A stretch of 64,000 bases of DNA from Microvirga lotononidis (GTDB taxonomy: Bacteria; Pseudomonadota; Alphaproteobacteria; Rhizobiales; Beijerinckiaceae): NCBI RefSeq assembly GCF_034627025.1, contig NZ_CP141048.1, positions 4,354,001 through 4,418,000 of the forward strand. The letters run 5' to 3'. Position numbers and translations under genes: made by a program. The notes beneath the pieces are model-generated. The model was not told the origin of the DNA. It made no database searches and saw nothing but the letters and a program-made list of their open reading frames with translations. Of this stretch, positions 20,612-29,323 are shown in pieces (positions within the stretch are counted from its first letter, which is position 1; the number at the start of each line of letters is the position of its first letter).

Positions 20612-20713
20612 TCAAGCAATGGGAGAAAGGACCAGAGCCCAGATTGCCACGGCAGAGCCGAAGATTGCCAGCGAAGCGATTTCGGCGGTGGTCTCAAGGA
20701 TGAAGCGAAGCAT
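20612..20713 (-). CDS. 33-residue single-helix membrane microprotein, SOS-controlled, SidA-like candidate
   Basis: ATG at 20713-20711 opens a 34-codon frame ending in TGA at 20614-20612. The peptide starts MLRFILETTAEIASLAIFG and ends WALVLSPIA. It has a short basic/acidic N-terminus and one hydrophobic helix over about residues 13-31, with no signal-peptidase site, so it should sit in the inner membrane. A GGAG ribosome binding site lies 8 bases before the ATG. Two GTTC-N7-GTTC boxes, the alphaproteobacterial LexA operator, lie 15-50 bases upstream. Caulobacter SidA is a 29-residue SOS-induced inner-membrane peptide that blocks division by acting on FtsW/FtsN. Size, topology, control and, as I recall, position before dnaE all match, but I cannot align the two here. 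Confidence 0.72.
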   Translation of the reverse strand: MLRFILETTAEIASLAIFGSAVAIWALVLSPIA

Positions 20714-20727
20714 GGTGTGTTCTCCGT

Positions 20728-20763
20728 GTTCCCAATATGTTCATCTTTGTTCATTGGATGTTC
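20728..20763. promoter_or_regulatory. Double LexA operator (GTTC-N7-GTTC twice)
   Basis: On the + strand five GTTC tetramers start at 20719, 20728, 20739, 20749 and 20760. Two pairs have the exact 7-base gap of the alphaproteobacterial LexA box: 20728-20742 and 20749-20763. The boxes are 21 bases apart, two helical turns, so two LexA dimers could sit on one face. They lie directly upstream of the 33-residue microprotein gene, overlapping where its promoter must be. On the - strand TTTACA followed 17 bases later by AAAGAT is a possible promoter inside this array. Confidence 0.75.
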
Positions 20764-20884
20764 TGTGTAAAGTGTGTGCAGGGTCCGGAGTTGGGGCGGA
20801 GTCAACAAAACCTTAAAATGCGCGGGCGCGCGACTTCACACGCGCTACACACGCTGTTGCAGGCTCAGTTCTGAAGAGAAGCCT

Positions 20885-21580
20885 TTAAGGCAGCTGGACG
20901 ATCAGCCCGTCGCGGATCGTCACACGCCGATCCATGCGCGCTGCGAGCTCCAGGTTGTGCGTCGCGATCAGGGCCGCGAGCTTCGATGCGCGCACGATGG
21001 CCACGAGCGTCTGGAAGACGCGGTCGGCCGTGTTGGGATCGAGATTCCCGGTCGGCTCGTCGGCGAGCAGCAAACGCGGCGCATTGGCAACCGCGCGGGC
21101 GATGGCGACGCGCTGCTGCTCTCCGCCGGAGAGTTCACCGGGGCGGTGATCGAGGCGCTTGCCCAACCCTAAGAATGTCAGAAGCTGGGTCCCGCGATCC
21201 TGAGCTTCCGCCTTCGACAGGCCGCGGATGAGCTGCGGGATCACCACGTTCTCGAGGGCCGAGAACTCCGGCAGGAGGTGGTGGAACTGGTAGACGAAAC
21301 CGAGTTCCTCCCGCCGGATGCGGGTGCGCTCCGGATCGTTCATGGCGGCGGTCTGCTTCGACCCGACGAAGACCTCGCCTCCATCGGGTCTCTCAAGCAA
21401 TCCCGCGAGGTGTAGCAGGGTCGACTTGCCCGTGCCGGACGGTGCGATGAGCGCCACGATTTCACCCGGCCAGATCGCGAGATCGGCGCCGCGCAGCACT
21501 TCGAGGAAGCTGTCCCCTTGCGGATAACGGCGTTCGACCTTGGAGAGATACAGGGCGGGTTGGGCTTGAGTCGGCGACAT
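20885..21580 (-). CDS. lolD: Lipoprotein-releasing ABC transporter ATP-binding protein LolD
   Basis: A 231-residue ABC ATPase. Walker A is APSGTGKST (residues 46-54), the signature is [14 protein letters not shown] and Walker B is [12 protein letters not shown]. The sequence YRRYPQG-like N-terminus and the [15 protein letters not shown] block fit LolD of the LolCDE complex, which extracts lipoproteins from the inner membrane and hands them to LolA. The paired permease gene lies 2 bases upstream, so the two are translated together. Confidence 0.93.
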   Translation of the reverse strand: MSPTQAQPALYLSKVERRYPQGDSFLEVLRGADLAIWPGEIVALIAPSGTGKSTLLHLAGLLERPDGGEVFVGSKQTAAMNDPERTRIRREELGFVYQFHHLLPEFSALENVVIPQLIRGLSKAEAQDRGTQLLTFLGLGKRLDHRPGELSGGEQQRVAIARAVANAPRLLLADEPTGNLDPNTADRVFQTLVAIVRASKLAALIATHNLELAARMDRRVTIRDGLIVQLP

Positions 21581-21582
21581 AC

Positions 21583-22872
21583 TTATCCGTAACGCAACGC
21601 TTCAACCGGATCGAGCTTCGCGGCCCGCCAGGAGGGATAGAGGGTCGCCAGAAGCGACAGCACCATCGCCATGATGAGAATGGTCGTGACTTCGGTCGGG
21701 TTCACCTCCGCCGGCAGGCGGCTCAGGAAATAAAGCTCCGCCGGAAAGAGGTTGGTGTTGGTCAGCCGGGAAATGACGTCGCGGATCGTCTCGACGTTGA
21801 GCGCGAGCAGCAGCCCGAGGCCGAACCCCGCGATGGTGCCGACGACCCCGATCGACGCGCCCGTGATGAGGAAGACCCGCATGATGGCACCTCGGGTCGC
21901 CCCCATGGTGCGCAGGATCGCGATATCCTCCGACTTGTCCTTCACGAGCATGATGAGCCCGGAGATGATGTTGAGCGCCGCCACCAGCACGATAAGCGTG
22001 AGGATGAGGAACATGACGTTCCGTTCCACCTCGAGCGCTCCGAAGAACGTTCGGTTGCGCTGGCGCCAGTCGGTCATGAGGATCGGGCGTCCCGCCGCCT
22101 CGTCGATCGCGACACGGGCCTCGTCGACCCGATCGGCGTTATCGAGATAGACTTCGATGAGCTGCACGTCGTTCTGGCGGTTGAAGTAGTTTTGCGCCTC
22201 GGTCAGGGGCATGAACACGAAGGTCGAATCGAACTCCGACATGCCAATCTCGAAGATCGCCTTGACCGGGTACCCCTTCACCCTTGGCGCCGTGCCGAAA
22301 GGAGTCGAGGCTCCGCGCGGCGTGATGATTGTAAGGGTATCGCCGGCCTGGAGCGAAAGTGCATCTGCGAGACGACGCCCGATAGCGACTCCCTCGCCGT
22401 CCTCGAAGTTCTCGAGCGTACCCTGGCGGATGTTGCCCGCAATATGCTCGATCTTGCGCAGGTCCTCCGCACGAATGCCGCGCACGAGGATACCGCTGCC
22501 GTTGTACTGAGATGAGCCGAAGGCCTGCCCCTCCACGAGCGGAATCGCCCGCTTAACCCCCGGCACAGCCGCAATGCGGGCCGCGACCTCCGGGTAGTCG
22601 GTGAGCGGGCTCTCGAGAGGCGCCACGAAGATGTGGCCGTTGATGCCGACGATCTTGTCGAGCAACTCCTTGCGGAAGCCGTTCATGACCGAAAGCACCA
22701 CGATCAACGTGGCCACACCGAGCATGATGCCGAGGAAGGAGAAGCCCGCAATGACCGAGACGAAGCCCTCCCGCCGCCGCGTGCGCAGGTAGCGCCCGGC
22801 AAGCATCCACTCGAAGAGCGAAAACGGCCTCGTGCCCGTCCGGATCGTCCTGGCTTCTCTTTCCTTGGCCAT
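21583..22872 (-). CDS. lolC: Lipoprotein-releasing ABC transporter permease (LolC/LolE family)
   Basis: A 429-residue MacB/FtsX-type permease. One helix near residues 35-60 ([29 protein letters not shown]) is followed by a large periplasmic domain (about 65-280) and three C-terminal helices, including the [33 protein letters not shown] block typical of LolC/E. Many alphaproteobacteria have one such permease acting as a homodimer (LolF type) with LolD; only one copy is seen here, so the label LolC versus LolE is arbitrary. Confidence 0.9.
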   Translation of the reverse strand: MAKEREARTIRTGTRPFSLFEWMLAGRYLRTRRREGFVSVIAGFSFLGIMLGVATLIVVLSVMNGFRKELLDKIVGINGHIFVAPLESPLTDYPEVAARIAAVPGVKRAIPLVEGQAFGSSQYNGSGILVRGIRAEDLRKIEHIAGNIRQGTLENFEDGEGVAIGRRLADALSLQAGDTLTIITPRGASTPFGTAPRVKGYPVKAIFEIGMSEFDSTFVFMPLTEAQNYFNRQNDVQLIEVYLDNADRVDEARVAIDEAAGRPILMTDWRQRNRTFFGALEVERNVMFLILTLIVLVAALNIISGLIMLVKDKSEDIAILRTMGATRGAIMRVFLITGASIGVVGTIAGFGLGLLLALNVETIRDVISRLTNTNLFPAELYFLSRLPAEVNPTEVTTILIMAMVLSLLATLYPSWRAAKLDPVEALRYG

Positions 22873-22878
22873 AAGCGC

Positions 22879-24207
22879 CTATTTACGAATCGTAAGCCGA
22901 GCGACCACGTCGTCGAGCGCAAGATGCTCGCGATCTCCGGTGGCGCGATTCTTCAACTCCACCTTGCCTTCGGCAAGCCCCTTCGGTCCGACCAGGATCT
23001 GCCACGGGACGCCGATGAGATCGGCGGTGGCGAACTTGCCGCCGGGACGCTCGTCCCGGTCGTCATAGAGAACATCGCGGCCCGCAGCTCCCAGCTCGCG
23101 ATAGAGCCGCTCCGATGCGGCGTCGGTTGCCGCGTCTCCGATCTTCAGGTTCAGGACCGCCACGTCGAAGGGAGCGACCGCTTCCGGCCAGATGATCCCA
23201 TTCTCGTCATGGCTCGCCTCGATGATGGCCGCGATGAGGCGGCTCGGGCCGATGCCGTAGGAGCCCATATGGACAGGCTTCTCCTGCCCGTCGGGCCCCA
23301 TGACCTTCGCGCCCATGGGCTCGGAATACTTGGTGCCGAAGTAGAAGATGTGTCCGACCTCGATGCCGCGGGCGGACATCTTCTTGTCCTCCGAGACGGC
23401 GTTGAACGCAGCCTCGTCGTGCATCTCGGACGTGGCAGCATAAAGCGACGTCCACTTGTCGACGGTGCTCTGAAGGCCGGCAACGTCATCGAAATTCGTA
23501 TCGGCCGGGGGAATGTCGAAGTTCAGGTAATCCGCGTGGCAGAAGACCTCGCTTTCACCCGTGGAAGCCAGGATGATGAACTCGTGGCTCAAATTCCCAC
23601 CGATAGGACCGGTGTCGGCGCGCATAGGGATCGCCTTCAGTCCCATGCGGGAGAAGGTGCGAAGATAGGCCACGAACATCTTGTTGTAGGAATGCACGGC
23701 GCCGGCCTGGTCCAGATCGAAGGAATAGGCGTCCTTCATCAGGAACTCGCGTGAGCGCATGACGCCGAAGCGCGGGCGCACCTCGTCGCGGAATTTCCAC
23801 TGGATATGGTAAAGGTTCAGCGGCAGATCCTTGTAGGAGCGCACATAGCCGCGGAAGATCTCCGTCACCATCTCCTCGTTCGTCGGGCCGAAGAGCATGT
23901 CGCGGTCATGCCGGTCCTGGATGCGCAGCATCTCCTTGCCATAGGCATCATAGCGGCCGGATTCCCGCCACAGGTCCGCCGACTGGATCGTGGGCATGAG
24001 AAGCTCGATCGCGCCGGAACGGTTCTGCTCCTCGCGGACGATGGCATTGACCTTGTTGAGCACCTTCAAGCCGAGCGGCAGCCAGGCATAGATCCCCGCC
24101 GCTTCCTGGCGGATCATGCCGGCGCGCAGCATCAGGCGGTGAGACACGATCTCCGCCTCTTTCGGCGTCTCACGGAGAATGGGGAGGAAGTAGCGGCTCA
24201 AACGCAT
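22879..24207 (-). CDS. proS: Prolyl-tRNA synthetase, short form without editing domain
   Basis: A 442-residue class II synthetase charging tRNA-Pro. It starts [40 protein letters not shown]; a longer frame upstream is not family-like. Motif 2 is [20 protein letters not shown] and motif 3 [18 protein letters not shown]. coli ProS has 572 residues with an inserted editing domain; here the protein passes directly from motif 2 to motif 3 with no such insertion, the usual alphaproteobacterial form. Ala-tRNA-Pro editing must then rely on a separate protein such as ProXp-ala or YbaK. A C-terminal anticodon-binding domain is present. Confidence 0.95.
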   Translation of the reverse strand: MRLSRYFLPILRETPKEAEIVSHRLMLRAGMIRQEAAGIYAWLPLGLKVLNKVNAIVREEQNRSGAIELLMPTIQSADLWRESGRYDAYGKEMLRIQDRHDRDMLFGPTNEEMVTEIFRGYVRSYKDLPLNLYHIQWKFRDEVRPRFGVMRSREFLMKDAYSFDLDQAGAVHSYNKMFVAYLRTFSRMGLKAIPMRADTGPIGGNLSHEFIILASTGESEVFCHADYLNFDIPPADTNFDDVAGLQSTVDKWTSLYAATSEMHDEAAFNAVSEDKKMSARGIEVGHIFYFGTKYSEPMGAKVMGPDGQEKPVHMGSYGIGPSRLIAAIIEASHDENGIIWPEAVAPFDVAVLNLKIGDAATDAASERLYRELGAAGRDVLYDDRDERPGGKFATADLIGVPWQILVGPKGLAEGKVELKNRATGDREHLALDDVVARLTIRK

Positions 24208-24386
24208 AGGGCGCCTTTGGGTCTCGATCGAATATGGAAATAGGTAGCGACTCGCTTCCAGCACACAACACAGGCGCCGGCCAAAAGACAAGCTGTCATC
24301 GCCTGAACGGGCCTGCGGCGAGATGGATTAGACCAAAGATCAATACAAGAAATGCCGAAAAATGCATCAGGGCCTGCCTACAAAAG

Positions 24387-24415
24387 GTGACACCGGGGAA
24401 CAAGGTGACTATAAA
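24387..24415 (+). promoter_or_regulatory. Predicted sigma-70 promoter of an orphan + strand transcript
   Basis: GTGACA (24387-24392) and TATAAA (24410-24415) each match the consensus hexamers at five of six positions and are separated by exactly 17 bases. No protein gene follows on this strand; instead a structured stretch and a terminator lie downstream. Confidence 0.6.
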
Positions 24416-24421
24416 CGAAAC

Positions 24422-24577
24422 CCTAACGTCTTGGACCTTCAAAGGTCTGAGGCTACGGTCCGAGTTTCGGGAGGAACAAGGTCCCCAAGCGCCAGGAGGC
24501 GCTGGTCTGAGAAAGCCAGGGATCAAAAATTGCCAAAAGGCAGTTTAGGCAAGGCGAAAGCCTTGCTTTTCTTTTTT
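24422..24577 (+). ncRNA. Candidate structured small RNA of about 155 nt, antisense to the operon direction
   Basis: Within the 392-base proS/DUF1467 spacer, a unit on the + strand has a 17-spaced promoter, then several compact stems and an intrinsic terminator. Visible stems: GACCT/AGGTC (about 24435-24448), AGCGCC/GGCGCT (about 24488-24503), CTGG/CCAG (24502-24519), TGCC/GGCA (24531-24542) and the terminator. GAACAAGGT occurs twice (24399-24407 and 24474-24482). I find no convincing coding frame, and it matches none of tmRNA, RNase P, 4.5S or 6S by the conserved motifs I know. It is flanked on both sides by - strand genes. Alternatively it could be a leader or 3' element of the - strand operon. 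Confidence 0.5.
24549..24577 (+). terminator. Intrinsic terminator of the candidate small RNA
   Basis: Arms GCAAGGC (24549-24555) and GCCTTGC (24560-24566) enclose a GAAA tetraloop, and an 11-base tract with 10 T follows (24567-24577). This is a strong rho-independent terminator on the + strand. On the - strand the same stem lacks a T tract, though a small TGCC/GGCA stem followed by ATTTTT just beyond it could act weakly on the DUF1467 message. Confidence 0.85.
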
Positions 24578-24599
24578 GTCTCCCCGCTTCTGCTTTCGT

Positions 24600-24938
24600 T
24601 CAGAGCCCTGCCAGGGGAAAGACTGCGGCGGCGATGACCAGAACGACGGATGCTACCAGCGTCGTCCAGATCGCTTTTTCACGCAGGGCCGGGAGCGCCG
24701 GCGCCCCGGGCTCGCTCCCGTGGACGACCTCGCCCGTTTCAGCTTGGCTGCGGATGCCGAAGGGCAGGACGGCGAAGAGCAGGACCCACCAAATCACGAA
24801 GTAAAGCGCCAAGCCTCCACTCACCCGGAGGCCAAAAGCGCCGACGCTGATGGCGACTGCGATCGCCGAGATGATCACCACGATGGCAATCGTCGACCAG
24901 AACGATCCCGCTAGGTTTTTTACAACGCTTATCAACAC
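24600..24938 (-). CDS. DUF1467 family small membrane protein
   Basis: The C-terminal 75 residues (LALYFVIWWVLLFAVLPFGIRSQAE ... ALREKAIWTTLVASVVLVIAA) are typical of the DUF1467 family, two-helix inner-membrane proteins of unknown function found next to mce and proS in Hyphomicrobiales. The frame is open further upstream: a GTG at 24938, 7 bases after the mce stop and behind GAGGATAAG, gives 112 residues with an extra N-terminal helix (STIAIVVIISAIAVAISVGAF). A GTG at 24824 would give the usual two-helix form but has a poor ribosome binding site. I give the longer form; the start is uncertain. Confidence 0.7.
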   Translation of the reverse strand: MLISVVKNLAGSFWSTIAIVVIISAIAVAISVGAFGLRVSGGLALYFVIWWVLLFAVLPFGIRSQAETGEVVHGSEPGAPALPALREKAIWTTLVASVVLVIAAAVFPLAGL

Positions 24939-24945
24939 CTTATCC

Positions 24946-25350
24946 TCAGGCTTGCTCGAGCTCGATGAGGGTGCCGTTGAAATCCTTGGGATGCAGGAAA
25001 AGCACAGGCTTTCCATGGGCTCCGATCCGCGGCTCCATGGACCCGAGCACCCTTGCCCCGGAATTCACAAGCCGGTCCCTCGCTGCGAGGATATCATCCA
25101 CCTCATAGCAGATATGGTGCATACCGCCGTCCGGATTCCTCTCCAGGAAACGGGCGACGGGCGATTCTCCTCCCAAGGGCTCCAGCAATTCGATCTTCGT
25201 GTTGGGCAGGGTGATGAACACGACCGTGACGCCATGCTCCTCCAATGCCTCCGGTGCCGAGACCTGGGCCCCTAGCGTCTTGCGGTACATCTCGGCAGCG
25301 GCCGCGATATCGGGCACCGCAATGGCGACATGGTTCAGACGTCCGATCAT
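24946..25350 (-). CDS. mce: Methylmalonyl-CoA epimerase
   Basis: A 134-residue protein of the VOC (glyoxalase) fold. The repeats start at LNHVAIAVPDIAAAAEMYRKTLG and HHICYEVDDILAARDRL, with metal ligands His7, the His of MHHICYEV and the Glu of GTLIELEQ. It interconverts (2R)- and (2S)-methylmalonyl-CoA, linking propionyl-CoA and branched amino acid breakdown to succinyl-CoA, and serves the ethylmalonyl-CoA pathway where present. It lies between rnj and the DUF1467 gene, 21 bases after rnj. Confidence 0.95.
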   Translation of the reverse strand: MIGRLNHVAIAVPDIAAAAEMYRKTLGAQVSAPEALEEHGVTVVFITLPNTKIELLEPLGGESPVARFLERNPDGGMHHICYEVDDILAARDRLVNSGARVLGSMEPRIGAHGKPVLFLHPKDFNGTLIELEQA

Positions 25351-25371
25351 CGGATCTTCCCTATTCAGGCC

Positions 25372-27045
25372 TCACGCCTCGATGACGAGGACGTGGCACG
25401 CCGGCTTCTTGCCCCATTCCTGGTTCACCGCCGCGCGGACCGCCCGATGTACGGCGTTCTCCACCGCATCCGGATCCCGCCGCTTGGCCTTCGGCAAGCT
25501 GTCGAGCAGATCGCCCACCGTGTCGGCAATGATGTCCGTCAGGTCACGCCCCTCCCGATTCTTGTCGGGCAGGCCCATCGCGTCGATCACTGGGTCGCCG
25601 ACGAGTTCGCCGCGGTCATCGATGGCGATGGCCACGGTGACGATCCCGGCGAAGGCCAGCTTGCGGCGCTCCGGCAGAGCTCGCTCGCCTGCCCCGATGA
25701 CGATATTGCCGTCGCGGTAAAGCCGGCCCGCCGGAACATTGTCGACGATTTCGGCCGGACCGGGTGCAAGGCGCACCAGGGTCCCGTTCTTCGCGCGGAC
25801 CACCTCGGGCACCCCTTGGGCGCGGGCGAATTTCGCGTGCTCGCTCAGGTGCAATGGCTCGCCATGGGCCGGAATAGCGATGCGCGGCCGGGTCCAGCGG
25901 TACATCTGCTCCAGCTCGCCACGGCGCGGATGGCCGGAGACGTGAACAAGTTCCGTGCGGTCGGTGATGACCTCGATGCCCTGCTCGATCAGACTGTTGA
26001 TGATCGACCCGACCGCCTTCTCGTTGCCTGGGATGGCGCGCGAGGAAAAGATGACCCGGTCCCCTGATGATAGCGCGATATCCGGATGCTCGTCCTGAGC
26101 GATCCGGGCAAGCGCCGCGCGGGGTTCGCCCTGGGAGCCCGTCAGGATCGCGACGATCTTGTCGCGAGGAATGTAGCCGAAATTCTCCGTGGAGCGGAAC
26201 TCGGGCAGGCCCTCGAGATAGCCGCATTCCTTCGCCACGTCGACGACCCTGTCCATGGCACGTCCGACGACCACCACATCGCGGCCGCACTCGCGAGCGG
26301 CTTCCGCGATCGACCGGATGCGGGCAACGTTCGACGCAAATGTCGTGACAGCCACGCGGTACGGCGAATCCTTGATCAGCTGAGCCAGATTCCGGGCAAC
26401 ATCGGATTCGCTCGGGCTCGTGCCTTCACGGACCACGTTGGTGGAATCGCAGACGAGCGCCAGCACCCCCTCGTCGCCCAAGGCCCGGAAGGCCTCCTCG
26501 GACGTGAGGCTTCCGAGATAGGGCGTATTGTCGAGCTTCCAGTCGCCCGTATGAACCACGAGGCCCTGCGGAGTGCGGATCGCGAGGGCATTCGATTCCG
26601 GGATCGAGTGGGCGACGGGAACATACTCGATGTCGAATGGACCGAGCTTCAGGCGCTGCCCAGGCACGATCTCGTTGAGATCGACCTTCGGCGCGTCGGC
26701 TTCGGAAAGACGGCGTGTTTCCAAAAGACCGATGGCGAACTTGGTCGCGTAGACCGGGGCCCGGAGCCTCGGCCACATCTCGACGAGCGCGCCGATATGA
26801 TCCTCGTGGGCATGGGTGATGAAGATCCCCAGCAGGTTGTGGCGTTCTTCCTCGATGAAGCGAAGATCGGGATAAACGAGGTCGATGCCAGGCAGGTTCT
26901 CCTCACCGCCGAAGCCCATGCCGCAATCGACCAGAATCCACTGCCGTTCCGCCTCGGGCCCAAAACCGTAGAGCGCGGCGTTCATGCCGATTTCGCCGAG
27001 CCCTCCAAGAGGGAGAAAGACCAATTCATCCTGGTTGGAAGCCAT
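25372..27045 (-). CDS. rnj: Ribonuclease J
   Basis: A 557-residue metallo-beta-lactamase/beta-CASP ribonuclease with 5'-3' exo- and endonuclease activity, used in rRNA maturation and mRNA decay in alphaproteobacteria alongside RNase E. The zinc motif HAHEDH is at residues 78-83 (ITHAHEDHIGAL). Further metal and beta-CASP motifs include VVHTGDWKLD, VCDSTN and the C-terminal HVSGHPRRGELEQM and IPAHGEPLH. The start is MASNQDELVFLPLGGLGEIG at 27045; the frame from 27072 adds nine unlikely residues. The 4-base gap to birA suggests coupling. Confidence 0.95.
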   Translation of the reverse strand: MASNQDELVFLPLGGLGEIGMNAALYGFGPEAERQWILVDCGMGFGGEENLPGIDLVYPDLRFIEEERHNLLGIFITHAHEDHIGALVEMWPRLRAPVYATKFAIGLLETRRLSEADAPKVDLNEIVPGQRLKLGPFDIEYVPVAHSIPESNALAIRTPQGLVVHTGDWKLDNTPYLGSLTSEEAFRALGDEGVLALVCDSTNVVREGTSPSESDVARNLAQLIKDSPYRVAVTTFASNVARIRSIAEAARECGRDVVVVGRAMDRVVDVAKECGYLEGLPEFRSTENFGYIPRDKIVAILTGSQGEPRAALARIAQDEHPDIALSSGDRVIFSSRAIPGNEKAVGSIINSLIEQGIEVITDRTELVHVSGHPRRGELEQMYRWTRPRIAIPAHGEPLHLSEHAKFARAQGVPEVVRAKNGTLVRLAPGPAEIVDNVPAGRLYRDGNIVIGAGERALPERRKLAFAGIVTVAIAIDDRGELVGDPVIDAMGLPDKNREGRDLTDIIADTVGDLLDSLPKAKRRDPDAVENAVHRAVRAAVNQEWGKKPACHVLVIEA

Positions 27046-27049
27046 CAAA

Positions 27050-27874
27050 TCAAAACCTTTTCGAGCCCGCATCAGGCTTGGCTATATCGTGCAGCAAATT
27101 GGGAAAATAAAGGTCGCCTGCATCAATGAGTTCCGAGCCGTCCGGGCTTTTCAACTGCAAGCGTCCGAACCTGTCGAGACCGTCGAAGGTTCCCTTCTTC
27201 TCGCCCGAGGGCAAGCGGAGCGTCACCTCCTGCCCGAGTCCGGCGGCACGCTCCAGCCAGAGCCGACGTATGGCGCCGAAGGGATCCGACGCATTCATCC
27301 TCGACGATGTGCGCCATGCCGAGAACGTCCGCGCGAAGGCGGAGGACAAGGCACGGAGAACCTCGCCTCTCTCCAGATCTGGCTTGACGGCTTGCAGCGT
27401 GGTCGCAGGGTATGGTGTGCCTGTGGGGGCGAAAGTCACGTTGACCCCGAAGCCGATCACGATGGCGAGCGGGCCGTTAGGCTGAAGACGGTGCCCCTCC
27501 AGCAGGAGGCCGGACAGCTTGGCACCATCGAGCAGCAGATCGTTCGGCCACTTCAACGACAGGCGCGGCGCGCCTATCCCGGTCACAGCCTCGACGGCCT
27601 CGTGCAACGCGAGCCCGGCGACGAAACCGAGCTGCGGAGCGGCGGGCATGTCGCAGGGATCGATCAGAAGCAGGCTGGCATAGAGGTTGCCCGGAGGCGA
27701 CGACCATTGCCGACCATGCCGCCCCCTGCCCGCGAGTTGCTCGGCGGCGGTGATCCAGAGCTGCCCTGGATCACCGGCCCGTGCAGCCTGGAGGGCGTCG
27801 TCGTTCGTCGAGCCCGTCGCCTCGAGCGAGAGGAGCCGATAGCCGGCGGCCTCGGTCTCAGGCGACAGATGCAC
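27050..27874 (-). CDS. birA: Biotin--[acetyl-CoA-carboxylase] ligase
   Basis: A 274-residue biotin protein ligase that attaches biotin to carboxylase carrier domains such as AccB and propionyl-CoA carboxylase. The biotinyl-AMP loop is GRGRHGRQWSSPPGNLYAS, after TGSTNDDAL, and the catalytic lysine segment is LSLKWPNDLLLDGAKLSGLL. There is no N-terminal helix-turn-helix, so unlike E. coli BirA it is monofunctional and not a repressor. A small SH3-like C-terminal domain follows. The gene is 2 bases after nuoN and is the distal end of the nuo transcript or begins the next unit. Confidence 0.94.
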   Translation of the reverse strand: MHLSPETEAAGYRLLSLEATGSTNDDALQAARAGDPGQLWITAAEQLAGRGRHGRQWSSPPGNLYASLLLIDPCDMPAAPQLGFVAGLALHEAVEAVTGIGAPRLSLKWPNDLLLDGAKLSGLLLEGHRLQPNGPLAIVIGFGVNVTFAPTGTPYPATTLQAVKPDLERGEVLRALSSAFARTFSAWRTSSRMNASDPFGAIRRLWLERAAGLGQEVTLRLPSGEKKGTFDGLDRFGRLQLKSPDGSELIDAGDLYFPNLLHDIAKPDAGSKRF

Positions 27875-27876
27875 GA

Positions 27877-29316
27877 TCAGAACAAGGAGCGCGCTGCGGC
27901 GCCCGCTGCGTTGACGATGGGAGCCGGCACCAGCCAGAACAGCAGCACGACGGCGCTCGACACCGCGAGAACGAAGCTCACGCCCGGAGACATGCGCTCG
28001 AACCGCTCGACCGGCGCATCGAAGTACATGACCTTCACGATGCGCAGGTAGTAATAAGCGCCGACCACGCTCGTCACGACGCCGATCACGGCCAGCGCCA
28101 CCAGGTTGGCCTGGATCGCGGCGGCGAAGACGTAGAACTTGGCGAAGAAGCCTGCCAGGGGCGGAATGCCGGCCAGCGAGAACATCATCATCGCCAGGCA
28201 GAACGCCAGGGCCGGATGGGTGCGGGCGAGACCCGAGAGGTCGTCGATCGACTCGAACATCACGTTGCCTCGGCGCATGCCGAGAATGACCGCGAAGGTG
28301 CCGAGCGTCATGGCCAGGTAGATCGCCATGTAGATGACGACGCCCTGGATGCCCTCGGGCGTGCCGGCGGCAAGGCCGATCAACGCGTAACCCACGTTGC
28401 CGATGGAGGAATACGCCATCAGGCGCTTGAGGTTACGCTGGCCGATGGCCGCGAAGGAGCCGAGCGCCATCGAGGCGATCGAGATGAAGACGATGATCTG
28501 CTGCCACTGGACCAGGATGCCCGGGAAGCAATCGATGAAGACGCGGGTGGCCATCGCCATGCCGGCCATCTTGGGAGCCGCGGCGAAGAAGGCCGTCACG
28601 GGCGTGGGCGAACCTTCGTAGACGTCCGGCGTCCACATGTGGAACGGCACGGCAGAGATCTTGAAGGCGATGCCGGCGGTAACGAAGACGAGGCCGACGA
28701 TGGCACCGATGCCCACGTTGCCCTGCAGAACCGTGGCGATGACCGGGAAGGACACGCTGCCTGCGAAGCCGTAGACCAGCGAAGCGCCGTAGAGCAGCAT
28801 GCCCGAGGAGAGCGCGCCGAGCACGAAGTACTTCAGGCCGGCCTCGGTCGAGCGCGCATTGTCACGGTCGAAGGCCGCGATCACATAGGACGAGAGGCTG
28901 AGCAGCTCGAGGCCGAGATAGAGGGCGATCAGATCATTGGCCGAAATGACCATCATCATGCCGATGGTCGAGAGGATGATCAGGATCGGGTATTCGAAGC
29001 GATAGATCCCTTCGCGGCGCATATAGTCCAGGGAGAGAATGATGCCTCCGGCCGAGGCCAGGAGCGTCAGCGCCTTCATGAACTTGGCGAAGCCGTCGAT
29101 CACGAAGGAGCCGGCCATGGTCTCGACCCGCTCGCCGGGCAACATCAGAACCGCCACGAAGGTGACGGCGAGAAGCGCCAGCGCGATGATGCTCATGCCG
29201 TAACCGGGACGCTCGCCGCGGAAGGCGCCGAACAGAACCAGGACGAGGACGCCGACTGCCATGAGGATCTCTGGCAGCATCGGACCGAAAGCTGGAATGG
29301 TGAGGGCGGGATTCAT
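27877..29316 (-). CDS. nuoN: NADH-quinone oxidoreductase subunit N
   Basis: A 479-residue antiporter-like subunit of the membrane arm of respiratory complex I, with about 14 transmembrane helices. Typical motifs are GLELLSLSSYVIAAFDRDNARSTEAGLKYFVLGALSSG and FKISAVPFHMWTPDVYEGSPTPVTAFFAAAPK, the latter carrying the proton-channel lysine. It is the last nuo gene, 7 bases after nuoM. Confidence 0.96.
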   Translation of the reverse strand: MNPALTIPAFGPMLPEILMAVGVLVLVLFGAFRGERPGYGMSIIALALLAVTFVAVLMLPGERVETMAGSFVIDGFAKFMKALTLLASAGGIILSLDYMRREGIYRFEYPILIILSTIGMMMVISANDLIALYLGLELLSLSSYVIAAFDRDNARSTEAGLKYFVLGALSSGMLLYGASLVYGFAGSVSFPVIATVLQGNVGIGAIVGLVFVTAGIAFKISAVPFHMWTPDVYEGSPTPVTAFFAAAPKMAGMAMATRVFIDCFPGILVQWQQIIVFISIASMALGSFAAIGQRNLKRLMAYSSIGNVGYALIGLAAGTPEGIQGVVIYMAIYLAMTLGTFAVILGMRRGNVMFESIDDLSGLARTHPALAFCLAMMMFSLAGIPPLAGFFAKFYVFAAAIQANLVALAVIGVVTSVVGAYYYLRIVKVMYFDAPVERFERMSPGVSFVLAVSSAVVLLFWLVPAPIVNAAGAAARSLF

Positions 29317-29323
29317 CGGAACC

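Noticed and set aside
24298..24369. 23-residue hydrophobic frame on the - strand ([16 protein letters not shown]...) between the DUF1467 gene and proS
   Set aside because: It could be a membrane peptide, but the ribosome binding site is poor (AGGCAGGCC), there is no promoter signal and no conservation evidence, so I do not list it as a gene.
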